From positions 32,569 through 96,568 of the forward strand of contig JABWBR010000005.1 of assembly GCA_013360405.1 (NCBI GenBank): DNA of 64,000 nucleotides. Reading direction: 5' to 3'. Origin of the DNA: Saprospiraceae bacterium. Its GTDB lineage: Bacteria; Bacteroidota; Bacteroidia; Chitinophagales; Saprospiraceae. The notes under the pieces are model-generated. The model was not told where the DNA came from, did not search any database, and saw only the letters and a program-made list of their open reading frames with translations. Positions 17,631 to 25,447 of the stretch are shown here, piece after piece. The stretch's first letter is position 1. The number at the start of each line of letters is the position of its first letter. The position numbers were made by a program, and so were the translations under genes.

Positions 17631-18938
17631 TTACGGATTGCTCTGCTCTTCCCCTTTCAGCATGGCAAGATACTCATCCCGCAAAACCTCAAACGCCGGC
17701 ATCTCGCCGGCGGGCAGCGGCTTGGCCGGAGGAAAATTCAAGCGGAGGTGGTTCACCTGCTGGCCGTTTTTCCAGAACCGGAAACATACGTGCGGACCGG
17801 TAGCCAACCCCGTAGAGCCTACATAACCAATCACTTGTCCTTGTTGTACGCGTACGCCCGGGCGAATACCTTTGGCGAAACGCTGCATGTGCAGGTACTG
17901 GGTTTCGTAGGTGCCATCGTGGCGTATCCTGACAAAGTTGCCGTTGCCGGAGGTGAAAGCGGCCTGAGAGATCGTGCCGTCGCCTACTGCGAGGATCGGC
18001 GTGCCGTAAGGCGCAGCATAATCGGTGCCGTAATGCGGCCTTCTGTATTTTAAGATGGGATGTAAGCGACTCAGGTTAAAATGCGACGATATGCGCGAAT
18101 ACTTGAGCGGAGCCCGCAAAAACGAGGTTTTCATAGGCTGCCCCTTCAGGTCGTAGTAACCTTTGTATTCGCCGTTTTCATAGTAGATGGCATGGTATAC
18201 TTTTTCGCCTGTTTTGTAGTAGGCTGCTTTTACTTTGCTGACACCTACCGGTTTTCCTTCCACACTATGCTCGTCGTATATAAGTCTGAATTCATCACCT
18301 TTTTGCAGGTGGTGGAAGTCGAGCGACCATTGCAGCGCGTCTTCCATTTTATCGGTGAGCTCGGCGCTGAAGCCGTTGTCGGTCATAGTTTTCCACAACG
18401 AAGATTCAAGTATTCCAGCAGCGGTTTGGGTGGCGGTGGTTACTTCCCTTTTAACGCGCTCCACTTTGAGGTCGTCTTTGAGGTGAAAGACGATGTACTC
18501 AAAGACGTTGGGTTCGTATATAAAATAATCAGCACTTTGATCTTTGTCTTTGCTCAATACCGTATAACTATTGCCGGTTTTTAGCTGCCTGATGTCGAAA
18601 ACGCCACGGGCATTGAAGGCCAGTTTGTCCACTACCGGATAATCTATGTGGTAAGTTGCCAAAATATCGGAGAGCGACTGGCCGGAGCGGATGGTATTAT
18701 CGGTAACCAAAAACGTATCTATGGCAAAGCCATAACGCATGGTGGGTATTTTTACCTGGAAGGCGCCGAGTTCTGCCGGCGCATGGGCGGTAAGCAAAGA
18801 AGAACTGAGTTGGTTGCTAAGGCCAGATTTGACAAAAAAAGCGCCAAATGCTACGGCGCCAATGCCTACTGCGGCCCAAGTCAGGTGATTGCGGCGAATA
18901 CCTTTGATTCGCTCAAATAACGATGATGGTAGATCCAC
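17631..18938 (-). CDS. M23-family peptidoglycan endopeptidase-like protein, with Cys at a zinc-ligand position
   Basis: 435 residues. One N-terminal membrane segment (~18-36) is followed by a LysM/OapA-like N-terminal region (~80-150, SDILATYHIDYPVVD), a central beta domain and a C-terminal LytM domain (~300-410). The first zinc motif is intact (PHYGTDY, H-x3-D), as is the catalytic-loop YLHMQR. The last motif, normally HLH, reads GPHVCFRFW, so Cys replaces the second His that normally binds zinc. Cys can bind zinc, so activity may remain; otherwise the protein would be a LytM activator like EnvC. It should act on peptidoglycan in the periplasm. It is divergent from purM with ~230 nt between. 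Confidence 0.87.
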   Translation of the reverse strand: MDLPSSLFERIKGIRRNHLTWAAVGIGAVAFGAFFVKSGLSNQLSSSLLTAHAPAELGAFQVKIPTMRYGFAIDTFLVTDNTIRSGQSLSDILATYHIDYPVVDKLAFNARGVFDIRQLKTGNSYTVLSKDKDQSADYFIYEPNVFEYIVFHLKDDLKVERVKREVTTATQTAAGILESSLWKTMTDNGFSAELTDKMEDALQWSLDFHHLQKGDEFRLIYDEHSVEGKPVGVSKVKAAYYKTGEKVYHAIYYENGEYKGYYDLKGQPMKTSFLRAPLKYSRISSHFNLSRLHPILKYRRPHYGTDYAAPYGTPILAVGDGTISQAAFTSGNGNFVRIRHDGTYETQYLHMQRFAKGIRPGVRVQQGQVIGYVGSTGLATGPHVCFRFWKNGQQVNHLRLNFPPAKPLPAGEMPAFEVLRDEYLAMLKGEEQSNP

Positions 18939-19155
18939 TGTGTTAATTGTTTATTTTATGCACAATGTTGGGTGGCGTGCAGTTTTTCCCTCGGCATGAG
19001 ATGTCAAGATGTTGCAATTAATTTGATTTTTGTTTGCCGGGGGGTGCAAACGCCAAATGTTCAGTGGGACTAGTTCTTGCACAGGAGGCAAATATAGAAT
19101 AGATTGGCTTTTTTCCATAAACAATTTTGTTAAAGTTGAGTTGATAGGATTTCCC

Positions 19156-19163
19156 TACCTTTG
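19156..19163 (+). promoter_or_regulatory. -7 promoter box (TACCTTTG) of purM
   Basis: An exact TAnnTTTG match, followed by CACC and the ATG at 19168. A possible -33 element (GTTG around 19135-19138) lies 17 nt upstream. Box to ATG is 4 nt, predicting a transcript that starts at or beside the start codon. It also fixes the PurM start, because the frame itself stays open upstream to 19030. Confidence 0.65.
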
Positions 19164-19167
19164 CACC

Positions 19168-20343
19168 ATGTCCACGTATAAATACGACCAAAGGGGGGTA
19201 TCTGCATCTAAAGCAGAGGTCCATGCCGCTATCCAGGGGCTCGACAAAGGGCTGTTTCCCAATGCTTTTTGCAAGATTTTGCCCGATGTAGCGGGAGGCG
19301 ATCCCGGTTTTTGTAACATCATGCACGCAGATACGGCCGGCACGAAAACGAGCCTGGCTTATTTGTATTGGCGCGAGACGGGCGACCTGTCGGTCTGGGC
19401 CGGCATCGCCCAGGATGCCATTGTGATGAACCTCGACGATATGGGCTGTGTAGGTTGTACACAGGATATCCTGCTTTCTTCTACTATCGGTAGGAATAAA
19501 CACCTTATTCCGGGAGATGTCATTAAAACAATAATTGACGCCACTGTGAATTTTGTGTCAGCCATGCAATCGTTCGGCGTTTCTATCCACCTGGCCGGCG
19601 GTGAAACGGCCGATGTGGGCGATATCGTGCGTACAATTGACGTGGGTTATACGGCCTTCGCCCGCATGCGCAGGCAAGACCTGCTGGTCAACCACATTCA
19701 ACCCGGCGACGCGGTAGTTGCACTGGCTTCTTTTGGCAAGGCCTCCTACGAATCGGATTACAACGGCGGCATGGGCAGCAACGGACTCACCTCGGCCCGC
19801 CATGATGTGCTGGACCACGCCTACGCAGCATTATACCCCGAGAGTTTTAACCCCGCGGTACCGGAAGAAGTGGTGTATTCCGGTTCCAGAAAACTGACGG
19901 ATACCATCACGATAGGCAACTATACCACCACGGTGGGCAAACTTATTCTTTCGCCTACCCGGACTTATCTACCCGTTTTGCAGCTTTTATTCGGTCAGTT
20001 GCGCTCGCAGATGCACGGATTGATCCATTGTACCGGCGGTGGGCAGACTAAAGTGCTCAAGTTTTTGGAAGGCTGCCGGGTGGTGAAAAACAACCTTTTC
20101 GACCCGCCGCCTTTGTTCGAGCTCATCAGGCAGGAATCGGGCACCGGTTGGAAGGAAATGTACCAGGTATTCAATATGGGCCACCGACTGGAGGTATACC
20201 TGCCCCAAGAATATGCTCAAGCTGTTATCGACATCGCAGCTCACTTTAATATCGATGCCCGCCTGGTTGGGTATGTAGAGCAAGCCGACGTGCCGGCTGT
20301 ACGCCTGGAAACACCTGACGGCATTTTTGAATATACCGAATAA
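19168..20343 (+). CDS. purM: Phosphoribosylformylglycinamidine cyclo-ligase (AIR synthase)
   Basis: 391 residues from ATG 19168; the frame is open 46 codons further upstream, but the promoter lies in that stretch. PurM closes FGAM to AIR with ATP in purine synthesis. Visible features are DQRGVSASKAEV at the N-terminus, the metal/ATP segment HADTAGTKTSLAY, MNLDDMGCVGCT, HLAGGETADVGDIVRT and the late glycine-rich HCTGGGQTKVLKF. It is longer than the E. coli enzyme (~345 aa), as I would expect for the Bacteroidota form. purL, the preceding pathway step, lies in this window at 25.4-27.7 kb but not in the same operon. The nth start follows 7 nt after the stop. Confidence 0.9.
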   Translation: MSTYKYDQRGVSASKAEVHAAIQGLDKGLFPNAFCKILPDVAGGDPGFCNIMHADTAGTKTSLAYLYWRETGDLSVWAGIAQDAIVMNLDDMGCVGCTQDILLSSTIGRNKHLIPGDVIKTIIDATVNFVSAMQSFGVSIHLAGGETADVGDIVRTIDVGYTAFARMRRQDLLVNHIQPGDAVVALASFGKASYESDYNGGMGSNGLTSARHDVLDHAYAALYPESFNPAVPEEVVYSGSRKLTDTITIGNYTTTVGKLILSPTRTYLPVLQLLFGQLRSQMHGLIHCTGGGQTKVLKFLEGCRVVKNNLFDPPPLFELIRQESGTGWKEMYQVFNMGHRLEVYLPQEYAQAVIDIAAHFNIDARLVGYVEQADVPAVRLETPDGIFEYTE

Positions 20344-20350
20344 CCGACAG

Positions 20351-20986
20351 ATGACTATGCAGGAAAAGGCTGCCGACATCATGCAAATGCTCGATGAGCT
20401 GTATCCCGAAACGCCTATACCGCTTTCTCATCAGGATCCTTATACCTTGTTGGTAGCTGTGTTGCTCTCTGCGCAGTGTACCGATGAGCGCGTCAACAAG
20501 GTCACGCCCTTTTTGTTTGCCAAAGCCGATAATCCGTTTGACATGGCCAGACTGGAAGTGGAGCAGATCAAAGATATCATCAGGCCCTGCGGCCTTTCGC
20601 CTCGCAAATCACAGGCCATTTCTTCGCTCTCCCAAATTCTGGTCGATAAATTCGATGGCAAGGTGCCCGATAATTTTGAAGACCTGGAAGCCCTGCCGGG
20701 CGTTGGCCACAAGACTGCTTCCGTGGTGATGAGCCAGGCTTTCGGGGTACCCGCTTTCCCTGTCGATACGCATATCCACCGCCTTGCCTGGCGCTGGGGC
20801 CTGAGCGAGGGAAAAAACGTGGAAAAAACGGAAGCCGACCTGAAAGCCATTTTCCCGGAGCATACCTGGAATAAGTTGCACCTGCAGATCATCTATTTTG
20901 GGCGGCAGTACTGCCCGGCCCGCGGGCACGACCCCCACCGCTGTCCGATTTGCAGTAAATACGGAAGACCGGAGCTGTTTCAATGA
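20351..20986 (+). CDS. nth: Endonuclease III-type DNA glycosylase with atypical C-terminal Cys motif
   Basis: 211 residues from ATG 20351 (ATG 20357 also possible; the frame begins with a TTG inside purM). The HhH-GPD core is clear: LSAQCTDERVNKVTP, the hairpin LPGVGHKTA with the catalytic Lys, and PVDTHIHRLAWR with the catalytic Asp. It should remove oxidised pyrimidines and cut abasic sites. The classical 4Fe-4S loop (C-x6-C-x2-C-x5-C) is not present: the tail has YCPARGHDPHRCPICSKYG, i.e. C-x9-C-x2-C without a fourth Cys. Cluster binding is therefore doubtful or uses another ligand such as a His. It is probably co-transcribed with purM. Confidence 0.9.
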   Translation: MTMQEKAADIMQMLDELYPETPIPLSHQDPYTLLVAVLLSAQCTDERVNKVTPFLFAKADNPFDMARLEVEQIKDIIRPCGLSPRKSQAISSLSQILVDKFDGKVPDNFEDLEALPGVGHKTASVVMSQAFGVPAFPVDTHIHRLAWRWGLSEGKNVEKTEADLKAIFPEHTWNKLHLQIIYFGRQYCPARGHDPHRCPICSKYGRPELFQ

Positions 20987-21025
20987 TCCCACCCTCCCAC
21001 TCTCTCTCCCTCCCACACTCTCCTC
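20987..21025. repeat. GAG-rich short-repeat tract on the minus strand, filling a convergent junction (family copy 2)
   Basis: It fills exactly the spacer between the nth stop (20986) and the BamA-like gene stop (21026). Read on the minus strand it contains GGAGGGAGAGAG, the 12-mer also found after 17522 and after 31705. No stable hairpin or T-run is visible. Confidence 0.75.
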
Positions 21026-23485
21026 TCAGAAGGGATAGCCAAATCCCAGATTGAGCGTCACGTCTCTCAACTGCCACTTGTTGAAATCCGTCCAGTAGTC
21101 GCCTTCTGTGACGGGGCTGTCGTTAATGCGGGGGAAGGAATTGCGCAATTTGATACCCAGGTCGGTACGAAAAATAAAATACGTGAAATCGATGCGGAGG
21201 CCGAAGCCACCGCCAAGGGCTATTTGCTTGAAGAAAGGATCGTTTTTGCAATAGGGATCATCGCAGTCGTTGTAAGTATTGGTTTTTAATAAAAATTGAG
21301 AACCGATACGACTGGTATCGCGCCTCAATGTCCAGATATTGCCGCCATCGACAAAAAACGCGCCTTTTAGACGCCAGAAAATGTCGAAGCGGTATTCGGC
21401 ATTGAACTCCATTTTGAGATCGCCGGTCTGGTAAAGGCGGATATTATTGCGCTGATCGCGGGAAAGCGGGTCTTCATACCCGCCAGGGCCCAGCCCTCGG
21501 GGCGCCCAGGCTCTGATACTATTGGGGCCACCCACATAAAATTGCTTCACATATGGTACATCACTGGTAAAACCGAAGGGACGTGCGATGCCGGCATTAA
21601 ATCGAAGGGCAAAGCTGTTTTTGGTGTTGTATTGCCGGTAATATCTTAAGTCTGCTTCCAGCTTGGCATATTGAGAAAATTCGCTTTTGCCTATCTTAAA
21701 AGTAGTGGGGTTGAGCGCAAATTCGTTGTACAGCGCATTGATACCCCATATTTCTGCACCGGACAGATCAAAAAATACACCGGCATAATACGATTTGCCA
21801 TAACGAGTTGGGCGACTGTTATATACAAAGTTGAGATCTCGGAATAGCAGGCTCACAAAAAACTGCTGGCCGAAGCTGTTTTTTAAGAATGGATTGACCG
21901 ACAGAAGCGTGTCAAATTCGGGCGCGGTGATCGGCTTCAGAAAGTCGATGCCAATATGGTTGATTATATAGCGCTTGGTAGGCGAACGTTGGAAGTCGTA
22001 ACCGTAGGTGGCATTAAACAGGTTGTATTGGTACCAGTCGAGTACCAGAATATAATTATAACTTGTAGAAATACGCGTAGTGGCGTTTTCCTTCAGTGCC
22101 TGGAAAAAATCGCTGTGCAATAAGCGGCGTTTTTTGCCAAGGGGCACTTCGTGCAACCCCCTCCAGAAGCCCAAATAATCGCGAAACTTTGGGAAATACA
22201 TATCTGTTTGTATCCGGAGGTCTACCGTATTCCAAAACCTGTCGTCTGCCAGACGTGGGTTCACTTCTACGCCCGCTGAGAGATTAGTGACCAGCAACTC
22301 GGCGCCATGAAAGAGGTTTCGGTTGCGCAAACTCGGATTAAGGGTGAAGCCGATCAGGTTGCCCACGCCGCTCGACCCGCTTCGGTTGGTGTAATTGACC
22401 TCAAAATCGGCGCCGATTTCCATTTTGGCGTTGGGGGTCAATTCAATAAAAAACAGTAATTCGGAGAGGTTCGTACTGTCTATTTCCTGTCGGATCCGCA
22501 CAAATTTATAAGTGCCCAAAGCGGATAGCTGCTTGTTGGTTTTGTCAAATAAATCCTGGGCGTATAACTCTCCCTTTTTGAGGTGAACGGCGTCGAGCAG
22601 AAGTAGCGGTTTTACATGAAAATCATTATTTCGAAGATGGAAGGTGTATCCGTTGATGATGGTATCTCTGAGTTCTCCTGCTACTTGCAGCGGACTGTAA
22701 TTGGGATAAATATGTACTTGTCCAACCCGGTAGGCCGTATGAGCGTCCGTATTAAATGGCGTTTCTACTTCGAGGTATAGATTGGCTTTGTTTGCGCGTT
22801 GGAATGTGTCTATCTCAAGAGGTTCATTGAAGAAGTTGGAATAGAAGTAGGCATAACCGTTGTTTCTCAAAAAACGGGTGATGCGGTCTTTTTCTTGTTC
22901 GTACAATTTTAAATCCATACCGGCCCCTTTTTTGAGCAGGGTCTGGCTTTTGTTAGCTTGTAGCAACCGGTGAATGGCGGTATCCTGACTAAAATACGCC
23001 ACGCTGTCTATTGCGAATCGCTTTTTGGCACTTACATAGTAGGTGACATGCGTCTTTTTTCCTTTGACCTGGTCGTCAGCGAATACATCTGCCTGGTAAT
23101 ACCCTTTGTATTGCATAAAGTAACGCATGGCCTCGGCAGTACTTTGAGTCAGCTTTTCGTCGTAAATGGTAGGCGGTTCCGCAATTACCCTGCGCTGAAA
23201 TCTGTCGATGGCGGTGGTGTCTCCCGGGCCTGCCGTGGCCAGCCAAAACCACTCGCGTGGGAATAAGAAAAAGCGGGTATTTTCTTTTTGTTTGTATAGC
23301 GTGGAGAGTTCGTATTTGAGGGTGCGTTTACCTTCAACCTTTTCCTTTCCCAGAAATTTTATATCATTGCTTTTGAGCAGCAGTTCATCTTCTTTTAAAT
23401 AGCGGGATACATTGCACGAGTATAGGCAAAACAACAGGCAAAAAAAACATCCAAGCCGGTTAATTCGAGCAGCGTGTACCCTCAT
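21026..23485 (-). CDS. BamA/TamA-family outer-membrane protein
   Basis: 819 residues. The N-terminus is lipoprotein-like (CFFCLLFCLYSCNVSRYLKEDELLL, Cys near residue 25), followed by POTRA-like repeats up to ~380 (for example FAIDSVAYFSQDTAIH; FNTDAHTAYRVGQVHIYPNY; KKGELYAQDLFDKTNKQLSALGTYKFV) and a 16-strand Omp85 barrel. The lid-loop motif is recognisable in YVGGPNSIRAWAPRGLGPGGY (family VRGY/F), and the last residues are LNLGFGYPF, ending in Phe. It is probably an accessory TamA-like assembly factor rather than BamA itself, because of the lipobox and RYLKEDELLL start seen in that Bacteroidota group (inference). Its start is 12 nt from the divergent TrmH-type start. Confidence 0.88.
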   Translation of the reverse strand: MRVHAARINRLGCFFCLLFCLYSCNVSRYLKEDELLLKSNDIKFLGKEKVEGKRTLKYELSTLYKQKENTRFFLFPREWFWLATAGPGDTTAIDRFQRRVIAEPPTIYDEKLTQSTAEAMRYFMQYKGYYQADVFADDQVKGKKTHVTYYVSAKKRFAIDSVAYFSQDTAIHRLLQANKSQTLLKKGAGMDLKLYEQEKDRITRFLRNNGYAYFYSNFFNEPLEIDTFQRANKANLYLEVETPFNTDAHTAYRVGQVHIYPNYSPLQVAGELRDTIINGYTFHLRNNDFHVKPLLLLDAVHLKKGELYAQDLFDKTNKQLSALGTYKFVRIRQEIDSTNLSELLFFIELTPNAKMEIGADFEVNYTNRSGSSGVGNLIGFTLNPSLRNRNLFHGAELLVTNLSAGVEVNPRLADDRFWNTVDLRIQTDMYFPKFRDYLGFWRGLHEVPLGKKRRLLHSDFFQALKENATTRISTSYNYILVLDWYQYNLFNATYGYDFQRSPTKRYIINHIGIDFLKPITAPEFDTLLSVNPFLKNSFGQQFFVSLLFRDLNFVYNSRPTRYGKSYYAGVFFDLSGAEIWGINALYNEFALNPTTFKIGKSEFSQYAKLEADLRYYRQYNTKNSFALRFNAGIARPFGFTSDVPYVKQFYVGGPNSIRAWAPRGLGPGGYEDPLSRDQRNNIRLYQTGDLKMEFNAEYRFDIFWRLKGAFFVDGGNIWTLRRDTSRIGSQFLLKTNTYNDCDDPYCKNDPFFKQIALGGGFGLRIDFTYFIFRTDLGIKLRNSFPRINDSPVTEGDYWTDFNKWQLRDVTLNLGFGYPF

Positions 23486-23497
23486 AATGGTTTACAT

Positions 23498-24262
23498 ATG
23501 GCAATTTCTAAAAATACGGTGAAGTTTGTAAAATCCCTTCACCTAAAAAAGTTTAGGCAAAAGTATGACATTTTCGTGGTTGAGGGGGATAAAATGGCCC
23601 GCGAGATGCTGGCGCAATCTGCCGTTGCCGTTGAACAGGTTTATGCGGTAGAAGCATGGGCAATTGCACATGCCGGGCTGTTGCGCGGGCGCAGCGATTT
23701 GGAGACGGTAATAGTATCGGAGCGGGAATTATCGCAAATTTCTTCGCTCACTACGCCCAATCAGGTTTTGGTAGTGGCGCATAAACCCAGTTGGGAGTGG
23801 CCGTCGCTGCCCGATTTTACCCGTGCACTGTATCTCGACGGTATCCAGGATCCCGGCAATATGGGCACTATTCTTCGCATTGCCGACTGGTTTGGCATTC
23901 CCTTTGTTTTTTGTTCGGATACCTGCGTGGATGTATACAATAGTAAGGTAATTCAGGCTTCGATGGGGGCCTTTCTACGCGTACAAACTATGGAGATAGA
24001 ACTTGCCGCCTTATTGGAGCGCTACGCCGGTTTGCCCGTTTTAGGTGCGTTTATGCAGGGGTTGAATGCTTTTGATCATTCCTGGCCCGAAAAAGGTATC
24101 CTGGTGATAGGCAGTGAAGGAGAAGGAATCAGCAAAAATAATCTGCTATTAATAAACGAAAAGGTAACGATACCCAAGGGCAAACCTGGTGGGGCCGAGT
24201 CGTTAAACGCAGCAGTAGCCATGGGGATTTTGTGCGCAATTTGGTCTGATAAGGGTTTATGA
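23498..24262 (+). CDS. TrmH/SpoU-family RNA 2'-O-methyltransferase
   Basis: 254 residues from ATG 23498 (a GTG at 23474 in the same frame would overlap the divergent gene). SPOUT fold with the N-terminal L30e-like substrate-binding domain (~1-90, SKNTVKFVKSLHLKKFR, FVVEGDKMAREML) and the three SpoU motifs: IQDPGNMGTILRIADWFG, VIGSEGEGIS and ESLNAAVAMGIL. It should methylate ribose 2'-OH in rRNA or tRNA using SAM, in the RlmB/TsnR/TrmH group; the target base cannot be told. It ends within a hairpin and repeat shared with the convergent tlpA-like gene. Confidence 0.9.
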   Translation: MAISKNTVKFVKSLHLKKFRQKYDIFVVEGDKMAREMLAQSAVAVEQVYAVEAWAIAHAGLLRGRSDLETVIVSERELSQISSLTTPNQVLVVAHKPSWEWPSLPDFTRALYLDGIQDPGNMGTILRIADWFGIPFVFCSDTCVDVYNSKVIQASMGAFLRVQTMEIELAALLERYAGLPVLGAFMQGLNAFDHSWPEKGILVIGSEGEGISKNNLLLINEKVTIPKGKPGGAESLNAAVAMGILCAIWSDKGL

Positions 24263-24289
24263 GGGGTGATATAAACCCTCATAAACCCT
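24252..24289. terminator. Bidirectional terminator-like hairpin overlapping the TrmH-type stop codon
   Basis: AGGGTTTATGAGGG (24252-24265) and CCCTCATAAACCCT (24276-24289) form a perfect 14-bp stem with a 10-nt loop. The left arm includes the TGA stop (24260-24262). The right arm is built from the ATAAACCCTC repeat units. There is no strong T-run on either strand. Confidence 0.7.
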
Positions 24290-24300
24290 CATAAACCTTT
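24271..24300. repeat. 10-nt tandem repeat (ATAAACCCTC x3) at a convergent junction
   Basis: Two perfect ATAAACCCTC units and one degenerate unit (ATAAACCTTT) run up to the stop codon of the convergent tlpA-like gene (CTA at 24301). The reverse complement of part of the unit also occurs just upstream in the 3' end of the TrmH-type gene, producing the hairpin at 24252-24289. Confidence 0.75.
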
Positions 24301-25410
24301 CTAGAGGAGCCGCTTAAGTTCCGCTTCGATTTGCTCGGCGCCACGTACGCCGACTGCAGCGATTTTGCCGTCGCGGTCAATCATGAAGGCTTTGGGAATA
24401 CCGCGAACGCCGTAAATAGCAGCGGGTGCGGAATCCCATTTTTTGAGGTCGCTCACATGGAATTCCCACGAAAGGCCGTCCTGAGCGATAGCGTCAACCC
24501 ATTTTTGCTTGGACTGCGTCATCATAGCCTCTACTTGCTGGGGGTTATTGATAGAAGCCATGCTGCGGGAATCGAGCCCGTCGAGCGATACGCTGAAGAC
24601 GGTGAAGCCCTGATCTTTGTATTTTTGGTATACTTGAACCACATTGGGGTTTTCGCGGCGGCAGGGGCCGCACCAGCTGGCCCAAAAGTCGAGCAGTACT
24701 ACTTTGCCTTTGAGCTCCGACAGCGCGAATTCTTTACCCTGTGGGTTTTTCATGCGGATATCGGGTGCAGGCTGGCCCACCCTGATTAACTCGTCTGCCT
24801 GCTGGGCAAGAGCCTGTGTTTCGAGTTGTTGCAGGTACTTGCCGTATTCGATGGCAAATTCCGATTGTGGGTCGAGGCGCTGCAGGGCCTTTTTCTGGAT
24901 GTCCATAAACTGTGCGTTTCCACCCAGCGTAGAGGCTGCTACAAAAGCGCCTAAAGTAGGGTTGGAGGTGGTATCGACAAATTTGCCGATATCCTGGGCG
25001 CCGAGTTTTTGCTGAGCCACGCCGTTCATCACATTGGCAAGTGATTGGGAGGAAGCCGAACCGCTGATTTTTACGTCAAACATTTGCAACGTATTGAGGT
25101 CGCCATCAATATTGACCTTTTTCTCGCTGCCATCTAATACCAGGCTGATGCGTTTTGTACCGATGCGAAGGTTGTAAACGCCTGAAGCGAGGCCTTCCGG
25201 AAATTCTAAAGCGAAATGACCGTTATTGTCCAGTGTAGTTTTACCAAGTACATTGCTGGCTTTGCCGATCATGAGAAGATCAAGAAAAACCTGCATGTCG
25301 GTTTGCGCATTGCTAAGGGTACCTTCAATGACCGTCCCTTTTTGAGGGGCGCATTGCCAGGCCAAAAGGACCATTGATGCGATAGTAAATGCGTAAACGA
25401 GTTTTTTCAT
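24301..25410 (-). CDS. TlpA-like thiol-disulfide lipoprotein with DUF4369 domain
   Basis: 369 residues from ATG 25410 (a TTG two codons upstream is less likely). Lipoprotein signal with LLAWQCAPQ (Cys near 20), then a DUF4369-type beta domain (~25-115, GTVIEGTLSNAQTDMQVFLDL) and a helical linker. A C-terminal thioredoxin/AhpC-TSA domain (~220-369) has the redox motif WASWCGPCRREN and the cis-Pro loop GVRGIPKAFMID. It is expected to reduce or isomerise disulfides in the periplasm, anchored to a membrane. It is monocistronic, with no partner such as a cytochrome-maturation gene nearby. Confidence 0.9.
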   Translation of the reverse strand: MKKLVYAFTIASMVLLAWQCAPQKGTVIEGTLSNAQTDMQVFLDLLMIGKASNVLGKTTLDNNGHFALEFPEGLASGVYNLRIGTKRISLVLDGSEKKVNIDGDLNTLQMFDVKISGSASSQSLANVMNGVAQQKLGAQDIGKFVDTTSNPTLGAFVAASTLGGNAQFMDIQKKALQRLDPQSEFAIEYGKYLQQLETQALAQQADELIRVGQPAPDIRMKNPQGKEFALSELKGKVVLLDFWASWCGPCRRENPNVVQVYQKYKDQGFTVFSVSLDGLDSRSMASINNPQQVEAMMTQSKQKWVDAIAQDGLSWEFHVSDLKKWDSAPAAIYGVRGIPKAFMIDRDGKIAAVGVRGAEQIEAELKRLL

Positions 25411-25447
25411 GTTCAAAAAGGATTGATTTAATAAGATTTGTATTGCG

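Noticed and set aside
24244..24300. 24252 hairpin as a riboswitch
   Set aside because: It is at a 3' end between convergent genes and simple in structure; a terminator-like or repeat-derived role fits better.
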